Shown one piece after another: positions 1 through 10,659 of a stretch of 64,000 nucleotides of DNA. A program made the translations under genes and the position numbers. The stretch comes from Hygrophila difformis (Eukaryota > Streptophyta > Magnoliopsida > Lamiales > Acanthaceae), in assembly GCA_030278955.1 (NCBI GenBank), contig JAOANR010000006.1, positions 5,265,310 through 5,329,309 on the forward strand. Reading direction: 5' to 3'. Position 1 is the first letter of the stretch, and every line of letters begins with the position of its first letter. The notes beneath the pieces are model-generated. The model saw only the letters and a program-made list of their open reading frames with translations. It searched no databases and was not told the origin of the DNA.

Positions 1-265
1 TGACGATTCCCTGCCTTGCAATTTGAAGTTATCTCATTCTCACCCAAAAACCCTTCTCATTTTCAATCCTATTTTTTGGTTGTTTCGGTTTGACTATCTC
101 CCCCGTTCACATTTACTTTCATTCACATATTCTGCAGCTGCTCTACCCTCTGTATATGTATCTTGTTTCTTGAAACCAAACCCTGATTCCCTTCCTTTTG
201 ATTTGTCCCTCAAATAAGATATTTTTATTGTGCGATTCACACTTGTTTTTGCAAACAATTTCGAG

Positions 266-1774
266 ATGAACGATAGCCACAATCAGCAGCTGCTGCTGCA
301 GAGGAAGAGGAGGAGAAGGGACAAGGTTGGCGATACCGTTGAACCGGACGAACAGAAGCCGGTCATCAAGACCAAAGGATTGAACGAGATAATCACATCT
401 CTGAGTTTGCTTGAGGATCAAGAAAAGAACGATCTTGAAGAATCCGAGGCCGCTTGTCGGGAAGAAAGGCTTCAATTCGAAGAAATTCACACCAAGAAGA
501 CGCGGGCTATGATGGATTATTACACCAAGTTCCAGGATTTTCACAGGGACGCGGAGCGTACCGAAGGTGCCAGGAAGAGAAAAGCAAAGGAGAATTCTTT
601 CGCCGCCACAACCGTCGCCGCAATGGCCATTACCGCGGCGGCGGCGGTTGCGGACGAAGACGAGGAGAAAACCCCAGCTTCAGCCGCGAATGAAAAAGCT
701 CCGGCAGCCGGGCCTCAGCGGCGCCTCTGGGTTAAAAGCAGGTCAAAGGACTGGTGGGATCAATGCAACAGTCCCGATTTCCCCGACGAGGAATTCAAGA
801 AGGCTTTCAGGATGGGGAAGGAAACATTTGACCTAATTTGTAGCGAGCTGAGCTCCGTTGTCGCCAAGGAGAACACTATGCTGAGGGATGCCGTCCCCGT
901 CCGGCAGCGCGTCGCCGTCTGCATATGGCGGCTGGCCACCGGCGAGCCCCTGAGGCTCGTTTCAAAAAAGTTCGGATTAGGAATATCCACGTGTCACAAG
1001 CTCGTCCTGGAGGTCTGCTCCGCAATACGAAATGTGTTGATGCCCAAATACCTTAGGTGGCCGGATGAGGAGAGCGTGAGGAGAATAAAGGAGGAATTCG
1101 AATCAATATCAGGGATACCTAATGTGGTCGGATCCATGTACACCACGCACATACCGATCATTGCGCCCAAGATCAGTGTGGCGGCATATTTCAACAGGAG
1201 GCATACGGAGAGGAATCAGAAGACATCCTATTCGATAACGGTGCAGGGCGTGGTGGATCCTCGAGGCGTTTTCACGGACGTCTGCATTGGGTATCCCGGT
1301 TCGATGCCGGACGATCAAGTGCTGGAGAAGTCGACGCTTTTCCAGAGGGCGAACGCGGGGTTCTACAAGGGGGTGTGGATTGCAGGGGGGTCTAGTTACC
1401 CGTTGATGGATTGGGTGCTGGTGCCCTACAGGGAGCAGCATTTGACGTGGCCTCAGCACGACTTCAACGAGAAGATCGGGGAGATTCATCGGATTGCTAG
1501 GGATTCGTTCGCGCGATTGAAGGGTCGATGGGGGTGTTTGCAGAAAAGAACAGAGGTTAAGCTGCAGGACCTGCCGGTGGTGCTGGGAGCTTGCTGCGTG
1601 CTGCATAATATATGCGAGATGAGGAACGAGGGGTTGGAGCCGGAGCTGAAGTTCGAGCTGGTGGATGATGAGATGGTACCTGAGATTGCATTGAGGTCGG
1701 CCACCGCCAGGACTGCCAGGGATGCAATTGCGCATAATCTTCTGCACCATAACCATGCTGCGTTTCATTCATGA
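266..1774 (+). CDS. Domesticated PIF/Harbinger (HARBI1/ALP1-like) transposase-derived protein
   Basis: Intronless frame of 502 aa. I chose the ATG at 266 (MNDSHNQQ); the frame runs open upstream only to a GTG at 230. The N-terminal ~120 residues are charged and probably coiled, followed by an Ala-rich acidic linker. The DDE_Tnp_4 nuclease-like domain fills roughly residues 160-480. It resembles Arabidopsis At5g12010/At4g29780, plant proteins derived from Harbinger transposases. The catalytic triad is damaged. Where active enzymes have a GxDGTHI motif this protein reads GSMYTTHI (first Asp lost); the second Asp is kept in PGSMPDDQVL; the Glu expected before the FxRLKGR motif is replaced (RDSFARLKGR). 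It is therefore most likely a non-cutting nuclear or chromatin-associated protein, as known for ALP1. The long intact frame and absence of terminal inverted repeats argue for a host gene rather than a live transposon. Family is secure; function is inferred. Confidence 0.88.
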   Translation: MNDSHNQQLLLQRKRRRRDKVGDTVEPDEQKPVIKTKGLNEIITSLSLLEDQEKNDLEESEAACREERLQFEEIHTKKTRAMMDYYTKFQDFHRDAERTEGARKRKAKENSFAATTVAAMAITAAAAVADEDEEKTPASAANEKAPAAGPQRRLWVKSRSKDWWDQCNSPDFPDEEFKKAFRMGKETFDLICSELSSVVAKENTMLRDAVPVRQRVAVCIWRLATGEPLRLVSKKFGLGISTCHKLVLEVCSAIRNVLMPKYLRWPDEESVRRIKEEFESISGIPNVVGSMYTTHIPIIAPKISVAAYFNRRHTERNQKTSYSITVQGVVDPRGVFTDVCIGYPGSMPDDQVLEKSTLFQRANAGFYKGVWIAGGSSYPLMDWVLVPYREQHLTWPQHDFNEKIGEIHRIARDSFARLKGRWGCLQKRTEVKLQDLPVVLGACCVLHNICEMRNEGLEPELKFELVDDEMVPEIALRSATARTARDAIAHNLLHHNHAAFHS

Positions 1775-3323
1775 TTAATCTGCAATGAGATCGTGAGGGG
1801 AACAAGAATGACATTCTTACAATATATATTGCTGTTTTCTGACATTAATGATTCACTGATATTGTTGTCTTTCCTTTTTTACTTGTTATCATTATATTGA
1901 TTTTCATACACAGAAAACATGTTAGTTCAGTTCTTTTCACAGTTGACTGTCTATTTAAATTAGGGCATAAATACATTTAGGTTGCAAAGGACGATTATAT
2001 TGTTTGTTTTATTGCATATTCCAAAGGATCATTGTATTCTTCGACTTCTATACACTTGTGAAACATGAGAAATTAATTTATTCTTGGTTTTGGTACCAAT
2101 TGGTTTTGCGTTGCTTGTATGATTTGAATACTGTGTGAAAGCTGTTGACAAGAAAGTCAGAATGGCAGCCAAAGCGGGCGATTCCTTTCATATTTCTTTG
2201 TCAAATAGTAGTATGCTACTTCATACATAAATGTTTGACAAATGCTGCATTTATTTATAAGAAGAAAGAAGAAAAAATGAGAAATGCCTGGCAATTTGAT
2301 GTAGCAGTAATGGAAAAATAAACCACGAGAACTTGAAAAAAAGTATCCATGCCATGAGATGTCTAAAAAAGCCTCCAGCGTTTTGTTGTATGATTTTATA
2401 ATCATATGAATAATGAATTCATTTATGGCGTGGAATTTCAAAGAAGAGTTGGAGGGAGATTTGGATAGAGATGCCAAACTCTAATTCTAGTGTATGACAA
2501 TATGATAGCATCAAACAAGAAAATAGAATTCGATTTCACCCGGACGGGCAATGCCCACATTACTGTTTACCCAATCAACCATATGCCATATCCATATCCA
2601 TACTACGTAAAACATAGCGATGGCCGATGGTGGGGTCACACGGAATTGGGGCTGGAGCCGAGATCCCACTGCCATGGACAGAGCATCAGATGAGCCTATC
2701 AACTAGTGACATTCAGTGGCTGGTTTCTATTATTAAAGCCAAAACAAATTACTACTACAATTATAATAATCAGGTTTTTCGATAAATATCAATTGGGATC
2801 CTGTCCTTACTTCATTGTGGGGTGGTCTTATCAATTAGCAATTAGCCGTTGTAATCTTTACCAGCCAGCCTGCCCTCTCCGGCCACTTGTACATTTCTAA
2901 TTATTGTTTTATTCTTCTTTTTCGTGCTTCTTTACCAGTCCAGTAAATGCACACTGATCCAGCTTGTTCATTTTCGTTTAAAAATCATTTGAGCTGTGCA
3001 AAGGAGGACTTTGGTGCATCCAGTCAAGTATTGATGTTTGGAAAAGACAAATCTACCCCATAGGAATAAGTGACGACCAACTTCAAAACCAATCCACATC
3101 AAACTGTTTTAGCAATTGTACCTAAAAATGCCAGTAAAGAACAATGTCAAAAACCAAAATGAATGGCATTCTCATCACTGTGTAAGTTGAACCATCAAAC
3201 AAAACAAATTAAACATGCAGGCCGCAGCTCGTACTTTCCCAAAAGATTCAGTTCAATTTTTCAACTTGTGAATGTTTGGAACCTTGGCGATAAACAATAA
3301 CATAGTCAAAAACAGTGAATACC
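1775..3323. other. Intergenic stretch, no gene seen
   Basis: AT-rich sequence between the Harbinger-derived gene and the 3' end of the RanBP1 gene. It probably holds the 3' UTRs of both converging genes. Short open frames here lack domain-like composition and I recognise no RNA gene or transposon end. Confidence 0.6.
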
Positions 3324-5450
3324 CTATTTCTCACCTGATATTTCATCTTTCTCATCATCTTTTTTTGAGGATGAAGGAGCTTCGTTGGCCTCTGCTTTTT
3401 CTTCCTTCTCTTTTCCGTCAACACTCAACTTTTCAATTAGCTCGGCAGCAGCAGTGGCCTGTTTGCTATCTCGACTATCCTCTGCTGGAGTTTTGGTGAT
3501 TTCTTCAATCTTGTCCTTGAAAGATTGGCAATCTGAAGCAGGCAGTAAAAAGAAAGGACATATATAATCCGAGTTGCTTCAGAACTAGAGGGAAGAAACC
3601 AAATACATTTTGAGCATATATAGATCGTGAGTTGATGTTCATTCTCATCTTAAAATACATCCTAATAAAAACAGGGTAAACTATATGTTGTACATCCCAA
3701 CAACCACGGACAGATGTAACGCTTCCATTAGAGCAAATTATTCGGAAGGTATATTAGTCATAACATGAAGACTCAGATCACTGCTAAACTTAACGTATAT
3801 AAACATTCAAAATCAATTATTTGACAGTACAACGCATATTTAAACCCAGAAAGAGTCCAGAAAATTATATCATCAATTACTGAGCCATTTAAACTAATAA
3901 TGTTATTTCAGTCCATTACAACACCATAATTAAATTAGTCAAAAACTGGGATTAGACTTAATGTTAGGAAAAGCACACGGGGAGAGAAATGTGTCCAGGT
4001 GATATAAATAAGACAAGGACTAAAAAAACAAATGTTGATGGCAACACACATACACAATCATTCATTTACTTCAAGTTTCCCAATGTATAAGACTGTGATG
4101 ATTATAATGTTAGTTGTTCATTACATTGCAGAAATGTAGATCATTTTCAAGAAATCTTGGAAATAACTCACTCTCTATAGAGGGAAAACGTATACAGAAT
4201 GTCTCTTCCTTTAGCTCTCCATCTGCAAAATCAGGAGCATGCCAGATACACGACTTCTCATTTCCATGATGATCTTGAAGCGTCATTGTGGGATGAACTA
4301 ACACATTAGAGGGAAAAACTCAAATTTTCATATGAGTACAACCACCTCACAATCAGAAATAACACTTCAACCAAATTGAAACCCAATATTCCAGTTCTTT
4401 TACGTATAAAGACTATGCTTGAAAAAACATACGGAGTAGATGATAATCATAACACAAACCAGAATGCAAAAAACAATTAAAAAAAATAGAAAGTAAATGA
4501 ATTATAAAGAATATATATATATATATATATAATTATATATATGATTCACGAACCAAAGTGATTGGCACAGGTCTTAAGGGTTCTGTTCTGCCTCATAACA
4601 AGTCTAACTTTCCCAGTCTCCTTGTTCTTGAGGAGCTTCACAGTACCAGCGCCCCTCTCCTTCCATTGATTGCTATCAAATCTATACAGCTTTGCTTTCC
4701 TACCAATGACAAACAATTATCGAACTTTAAAAATAAAAAATTGCCACCACATCCAAACAGCATAAGATAAAGGCAATATGCAAATGCTGTTCATTGTAAA
4801 GCCATAAATACAATCAAACAAATCCAAGGGGACAAAAACCAGAAAATGCTATAGGGAAATGTGTCACAAAAAACCCAAAACATCAGCCTATCGATCATAC
4901 GCAGCAATCCAACCAAACCAATTACCACGTCTAAACACAATCAACGTTCCATAATTCAATCCACGCGAAAAATAACAAACACAAAATCAGCAACTAAATT
5001 CAACAGAATACCCAAAACAACTTTTTGAAACAAAACAATCCTACCTACAACTAACATCATACGTTCGTTTATAGAACGACTTTCATCCATCTAGTTGAAC
5101 ATCATACATATAATGGCATCAATTACTCCAATCATAAGTTATCATTCTTTATCCACCAAATTAATCGATTCCAACCCTAGATTATCGATCATTGTCTACT
5201 GCAACCAACTCGTTCCAAATCTTAAACCCCAAAATGTTAATGTTCATTTATATCGGATTTAATCTAGAAATATTATCACGGACAACTCGAGCAAAACATC
5301 ATCGTTTTCTTCGCCTGTAGTCATAGCAACTTCCTGGAGTCTGACGATAGGAGTTACTTGAGCCCCGGTGTCCTCGTCTTCCGCCGATGGCCTCAAGTCA
5401 TCCTCCTCCTGTTCTCTTTGCGGAGCACTCGGCTCCGCTATGGTCGCCAT
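3324..5450 (-). CDS. RANBP1: Ran-binding protein 1 (RanBP1), four coding exons
   Basis: Coding exons on the minus strand: 5450-5284, 4699-4554, 4297-4172 and 3532-3324, all with GT-AG borders and continuous phase, giving 215 aa. Exon 1 carries the acidic N-terminus and the [17 protein letters not shown] signature of plant RanBP1. Exon 2 reads LYRFD...[13 protein letters not shown], the core of the Ran-binding domain, followed by [17 protein letters not shown]. Exon 3 gives [19 protein letters not shown], and exon 4 ends in a Lys/Glu-rich tail. RanBP1 binds Ran-GTP through its pleckstrin-like domain (about residues 35-165 here) and assists RanGAP-stimulated hydrolysis in the cytosol, so it acts in nuclear transport and spindle assembly. 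Length fits the plant family (about 215-230 aa). No damaging change is visible. Start ATG at 5450 matches the family N-terminus (MAT...). Confidence 0.93.
4509..4545. repeat. AT dinucleotide microsatellite
   Basis: An uninterrupted run of about ten AT units followed by an imperfect AT stretch, inside intron 2 of the RanBP1 gene, only a few bases from the exon 2 donor site. Confidence 0.8.
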
Positions 5451-7420
5451 TGTGTAATGCTTCGAACTTTCTGGAGAAAAAGGTAGCGACACGCTGACAG
5501 AGAAGATTAGCTAGTGCGATCCGGCGCAAAATTCGGAATTCTGAAGTGTGACTGTAGACTACTACTGGAGGAAAAGCAACCAGAATTTTCTACGTATGTG
5601 GGTGTTAACAGGCCCACTGTAATACATAATTGGGCCAGGGTAATGAATTTTGAAGAAGCATGGGTTTCTCGGTCCATTAAAGGTCCAATATAGTACTATA
5701 TACAATTATAGTATCCAATAATTTCAAACTTTTGGGGTGATTATAATTTTTGCTTTAAAAAATTAGTGGGAGAGCATTAATATAAAGGTGGCACACTAAG
5801 CATTTCAAATTTGATACCAAAATTTTTATAAATGTGTGTACAATTGCAATTACAAATGTAAAGGTGCACACTTTCATTCATAAATTATATTTTTGGTACT
5901 TATTCATTTAAATGGTAATTCTTTTACCAACGCCTAGTATTTAATTTTTCTTAATCATATTTTTGAAAAAAATTCCAATTATCAATAAATATCTTAATAA
6001 AATTATAACACTATGAACTCTAAAACATAAGGATGTATCCTAATTCATTTTCTAAAAATAAAAATACTAACATAAAAATAACAAAAAAAAAAGAAAGTAT
6101 ATTCCTGCCGTAAATGAAAAAAACAAAAGTAATTAGAATGGTGAATAGGTGTAGCAGGAAAGTGGAAAGGGAGATTCTACCTGATAAATGACAAATTGAC
6201 AAATGGGTGTAGGTCTAGTCGTGTAGATACTATATATAGTCTACAAATGCTTTGATCTACCTCTCATCATTTGACATCTGTACCATGTCCCGTCATTCAT
6301 AGAGCATTTTCTTTCCTTCTTTCTGGGATGGTCACCGTATCTTACTTTAATCTGCAGTAAATAACTAAATACTTCCCACTTAGCAATGTGGAGTAATTAA
6401 AGTAGCTTCTACTATTATTACTGTTAATTTCTTTTTCCCCAACTCATTGCTTGTGTAAAAGTTGTTTGAATTGGCCGGAGAACTACTGGCTATGAAGGTA
6501 ACTCTCCGGAAAAGGGCTCTCGTTTGACCTTTATTAGCATCCAAATATCCCAGGTTTTTGTTGGGTTATTGCTTCAAAAAATGCATTTCTTTTACGTAAT
6601 TTAGCTCTGTACCATCATCATTGTATCATTTCTTGTTATGAATTTCGTGAAGGTGTGTATATTGATGGCTGATAGTGAAGTGACTATGAGTTGAAGGGGG
6701 GCTAGCTAGATTAACAAAAAGTGGTTCACAGCGATTTGAATAAAAGGTTGACATGAGTTACCTCAGATCCAGGATACTCGGAGTTTCATGCTGATAGAAA
6801 AAGGCGCCTTTTTTTATTTCAGGGTTTCCCTGTGATTCTTGGAACTGTGCTATGCCTTTTCCTGGTTTCTTTCCCTTGAACCCTTTTGCTGTTTCTCTCC
6901 TTTGTTGTGGTTTGAACATGGAGATGATGAAGGCTGAGCTTAATTCCTGCTTCTGATTCTCCATTCCTTTCTTTCCCCATTTTCCCATTTGCAGTGTAGT
7001 TGACAGGAAAAGGAAGATGATTTAGACGATTTAGTTTTCCCTTTTTTCCCACGAATGTAGTTGGCTGTTTATTTTTTGGGCAAACAGATCTGACAAGTCA
7101 TTTGAATTCTTTGGTTTCTTTAATTGAGTGGTTGCTGTGATTGTTTCAGTGATGAATTGAATTGTGAGCATGAGGTTTCCTACTATATGATAAGAGCATG
7201 AGATATGTTGAATCAATTTTTACTTGTGTGTTTTTCTTCAAGTTAAGGTAAGGAACAGATTGATTTAAACAATGGAAGCCCCCGTGAATTTGGATGGACG
7301 GCTGTTTAGATGGTAATTTTAGTGGAGATGATGGATGGGGCCGTCATTTAGATTGGTTTTTCAATTTGATCGTTGACAAAGTAGGCGTCCGAATTTATAT
7401 GGATGAAGTGAACTGCAGTG
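5451..7420. other. Divergent intergenic region between RanBP1 and PP2C
   Basis: About 2 kb separating two divergently transcribed genes. The part next to 5451 should hold the RanBP1 promoter and 5' UTR; roughly 6300-7420 probably holds the PP2C promoter and a long leader, perhaps with a leader intron. The middle is AT-rich. I see no convincing coding exon, RNA gene or transposon end. Confidence 0.6.
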
Positions 7421-9417
7421 ATGGCTGATGAAGCAAGCTTGATTCCGGATACTGAGATAAAACTTCCAGACAAGTCAGCACATGGTGAGGATGAGGATTG
7501 TAGTTCTGGCGATTCGGGCAGTGAAGTTAGTTTTAATCAGTTGTTGGGATCCGGGGAGGCTAGGAGTGGAGCGTCGTCTGTGCTGGCCATGACATCTGAG
7601 GATGAGGGCAACTGGTTTGTCACTGGCGTGGAGCGTGCAAGTGAAGATGGATCTTCATCGTTGGAGGGCGACACCACTCTTGACAGCTGCTGCTCATTAT
7701 CTGTGGCGAGTGACACTAGTAGTTTATTTGGTGACGAGTTGTTGGGACTTGAGATGAATTCTGAAATGGGGGCAAAACTGTTGGAGATTGAGAAGAGTGT
7801 ATGCAATGATGAACTTATTTCCAAGAGCAGGGACTCGGAAGATCCAAGTGACGGAGGTGATTCTCTGTCAGTGGCAGCAGGTGCTGCAGAGGAGATGGCT
7901 GATCATCCCAGCTTGTTGAAATCATCGGCAGTTGACATCCAAATGGAGAAAAGAACAAGTGGAAAGATAATCCGCAGTATTTTTGAGGTTGATTGTGTTG
8001 CACTCTGGGGTTTCGAATCCGTGTGTGGTCGGAGACCAGAAATGGAAGATGCTTTTGCAACGGTGCCAAGGTTACTCAGAATCCCTCTCCCTATGCTGAT
8101 CGGTGATCGTGTTCTTGAGGGGGTGAGTTCCCATCTGAGCCATTTGACAGGACATTTTTTTGGAGTTTATGATGGCCATGGAGGTTCTCAGGTATGTTCA
8201 TCCCTCTTGTATCCTTGCAGGATTCGTTATGCCATCGAATATATCTGCACGCAGACTCAGTATTCGAACATTGATACGTGATCAGGTTGCTAATTACTGT
8301 CGCGATCGTTTTCATTGTGCTTTGGTTGAGGAGTTGGAAGTGAGCATGAAATCTATGAATGAAAAAATTTGGGACAAGGACGACTGTGAAGAACAATGGA
8401 GGAGAGCTTTCCACAAGTGTTTCATCAAGGTTGACCAAGAGATTGGAGGGAAGACTGGTTTTGATCCTGTTGCACCAGAAACTGTTGGCTCCACTGCTGT
8501 CGTTTCCATAGTATGTTCATCGCATATAATAGTGGCCAACTGTGGTGACTCTAGGGTCGTGCTCTGCCGGGGCAAGGAACCCATGCCGCTCTCTGTGGAT
8601 CATAAGGTACTTATTCTTCTTTCTGTTTGAATTCCTGAAGAACCTATCTTGTACACACATGTTCTAATGGCACTGTCTTCACTCTTGCAGCCATATCGCG
8701 AAGATGAATATGCAAGAATTGAAGCGTCGGGAGGCAAGGTGATACAGTGGAATGGACACAGGGTTTTTGGAGTCTTGGCAATGTCAAGGTCTATTGGTAT
8801 GTCCATTGTCTTGTATTCAGTTCTAACTAGACCTCCTGCAAACATGGCAATGCTCTACACTAATTACAATTGTCCTTGTAGATCTGGTAGCCTTCTCTGT
8901 GTGGTTATTGTTTCAATGCTAGAATGAAAATGTCAAGGCTATAAATTGTACCTTCACTGGCCAAAGAGAACAAATAGTCTTTCTTACACATATACGATAT
9001 TTATTGGTTTGTTCCATCCATTAGTGAGCCTCTGCAAGGAGCAGGACAATAACCATCTGACCATGCTTCTTGTTCCTTGTAGGGGACAGATATTTGAAGC
9101 CCTGGATTATTCCAGATCCTGAAGTAATGTTTGTGCCCCGAACAAAGGATGACGACTGTCTCATACTTGCCAGTGATGGCTTATGGGATGTTATGACCAA
9201 TGAAGAAGTTTGTGACATTGCTCGTAAACGGATTCTAATCTGGCATAAGAACAATGGAGTCGCTGTTCCTGCAGAAAGGGTCGAAGGGATCGATCCTGCA
9301 GCTCAGGCAGCAGCTGAGTACCTATCAAACCGTGCACTTCAAAAGGGCAGCAAGGACAACATCACAGTAGTAGTCGTAGACTTAAAAGCTCAAAGGAAGA
9401 AGATAAGGAAAAGATAG
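7421..9417 (+). CDS. HAB1-like: Clade A protein phosphatase 2C (HAB1/HAB2-type), ABA co-receptor
   Basis: Coding exons 7421-8191, 8286-8606, 8691-8796 and 9083-9417 have GT-AG borders and continuous phase and give 510 aa. The ATG at 7421 is used; the codon before it is GTG. The N-terminal ~180 residues are a variable Ser/Asp-rich extension. The PP2C catalytic domain follows: [18 protein letters not shown] (metal-binding Asp), [57 protein letters not shown] and [24 protein letters not shown] contains the Trp that inserts into the ABA-bound PYR/PYL receptor gate in clade A enzymes. By family knowledge the protein dephosphorylates SnRK2 kinases and blocks ABA signalling until captured by PYR/PYL-ABA. 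Exon layout and sequence resemble Arabidopsis HAB1 more than ABI1. All the motifs I know for activity are present. Confidence 0.93.
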
Positions 9418-9465
9418 CATAAATGTCAATCCCAGTGCCTACACTGGAACTCTTGGAAGAGTCGA

Positions 9466-9496
<31 letters not shown>

Positions 9497-10265
9497 CTTT
9501 TCTTTTTTACATTCAAAGTGTGGCCAATGTAAGCAGAGCCCCCGCAAACTATTAGAGCAGGGCAAATAGTAAGCCTCCAATCAGGGAGGCTCCATTAATC
9601 ATTAAAAACATGTTGTAATCCCACGAGTGTCCATTATAGGAAGAACATGATGAGGGTTATTAGAGGGGGTAACTAACCTACCTTTGGCTCAATGCCATAA
9701 CAAGAACATTCGTCACATAATGACATACATATTACCTTCTGTAGAAAGGTCCACTCGATCATTCAATGCCTCTCATATTCAAGATTTGAAGCCCAATACA
9801 AATTGATAAACTCTCCTTTAACTCCATCACCACTACATCATTCTCCTCACACAACGCTGCACCCACAAAATCACAACACCTGAAAAAGTCGAGGAATATT
9901 AAGTTCAACATGTGGAACGGAACATGGTTGAACAAAGTACTAGACCCAAATATATTGTAACCGGGGTAAATTTCTCATCAAATACACAAGATTATTACAG
10001 TTTCTTTCTTGAAAAAGACAACTCAGAAATTCATTTAATCAAACAAAAATATAAGCATTAAAATTACTTTACGACTCAAACAGAAATAGAACTTAAAACC
10101 AAAGAATTTGGTACAGAATGATATGCCATATGCAGAAGAAAAAATGTAATTGAATTTGATTTGAGTGAATTTTCAATCACACAAAGAATAAAGTACAATA
10201 AAAATGTAATCAATAGTAAGCCAAGAACAAGAAAACAAAAGCATTCAGAAGAAGTTCAAGGTTAC
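9418..10265. other. 3' region of PP2C gene, nothing else recognised
   Basis: The region starts with the presumed PP2C 3' UTR, which contains a run of about 25 T (roughly 9466-9490). The remainder is AT-rich with no coding signal I can support until the short aminopeptidase relic at 10266. Confidence 0.55.
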
Positions 10266-10326
10266 CTTATCATCACGTGTGGGGAAAACTGGATCAGGGT
10301 TGATAGAGAGTTCACCGCCTAATGCA
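10266..10326 (-). pseudogene. Isolated relic of M1 aminopeptidase (APM1-like) exon 1
   Basis: Read on the minus strand, this short piece gives GGELSINPDPVFPTRDDK and then a GT donor-like site (GTAACC). It matches, with substitutions, the end of exon 1 of the broken aminopeptidase copies at 29697-29957 and 38209-38495 (SIKPDSVF there). It lies beyond the 3' end of the PP2C gene and just past the Obg stop codon, about 19 kb from the next exon 1 copy. No adjoining aminopeptidase exon is visible, so it is a detached fragment. The match is short, so moderate confidence only. Confidence 0.6.
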
Positions 10327-10391
10327 TATCTATTGAATGCCCACTCAGCTGTTATTTAATTTTTCGCCACAACCCACTAATCCCACCATAA

Positions 10392-10489
10392 TACTGCCTC
10401 TGCTTTTTATTCGGTGTTACGGAGGTAGTGTAATACTACCTCCATTTTACACTACCTCTGATAGCACCTAATAAAAATTGGAGGCAGGG
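10392..10489. repeat. Small foldback element (about 40-bp arms)
   Basis: The left arm starts TACTGCCTCTGC and runs to GGAGGTAGTGTA; the reverse complement of the right arm reads CCTGCCTCC...AGGTAGTGTAA with scattered mismatches. The arms are nearly contiguous, so the sequence can fold into one hairpin. This looks like a short MITE or a foldback relic. No clear target-site duplication. Confidence 0.55.
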
Positions 10490-10659
10490 AATCATAGTTC
10501 TGTAATAATTCCTTGCCATCACATGTGAGAACAATTGAATTTAACTTAAAAACATAATTACACATTAAAACATTTGTCTAGTTTAGGAGTATACGTGGAT
10601 GCAGCACACGTTATGGCACAAATAATCCTACTATGACATCAGAGCTTTGTAATAACTCC

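Noticed and set aside
230..265. Upstream extension of the Harbinger-derived protein
   Set aside because: The first codon is GTG and the extra 12 residues resemble leader sequence; the ATG at 266 has a sensible start context and begins the charged N-terminus.
1109..1768. 219-aa open frame opposite the Harbinger-derived gene
   Set aside because: It is a shadow of GC-biased third positions in the real gene on the other strand; composition (His/Arg/Pro-rich) and lack of any domain argue against it.
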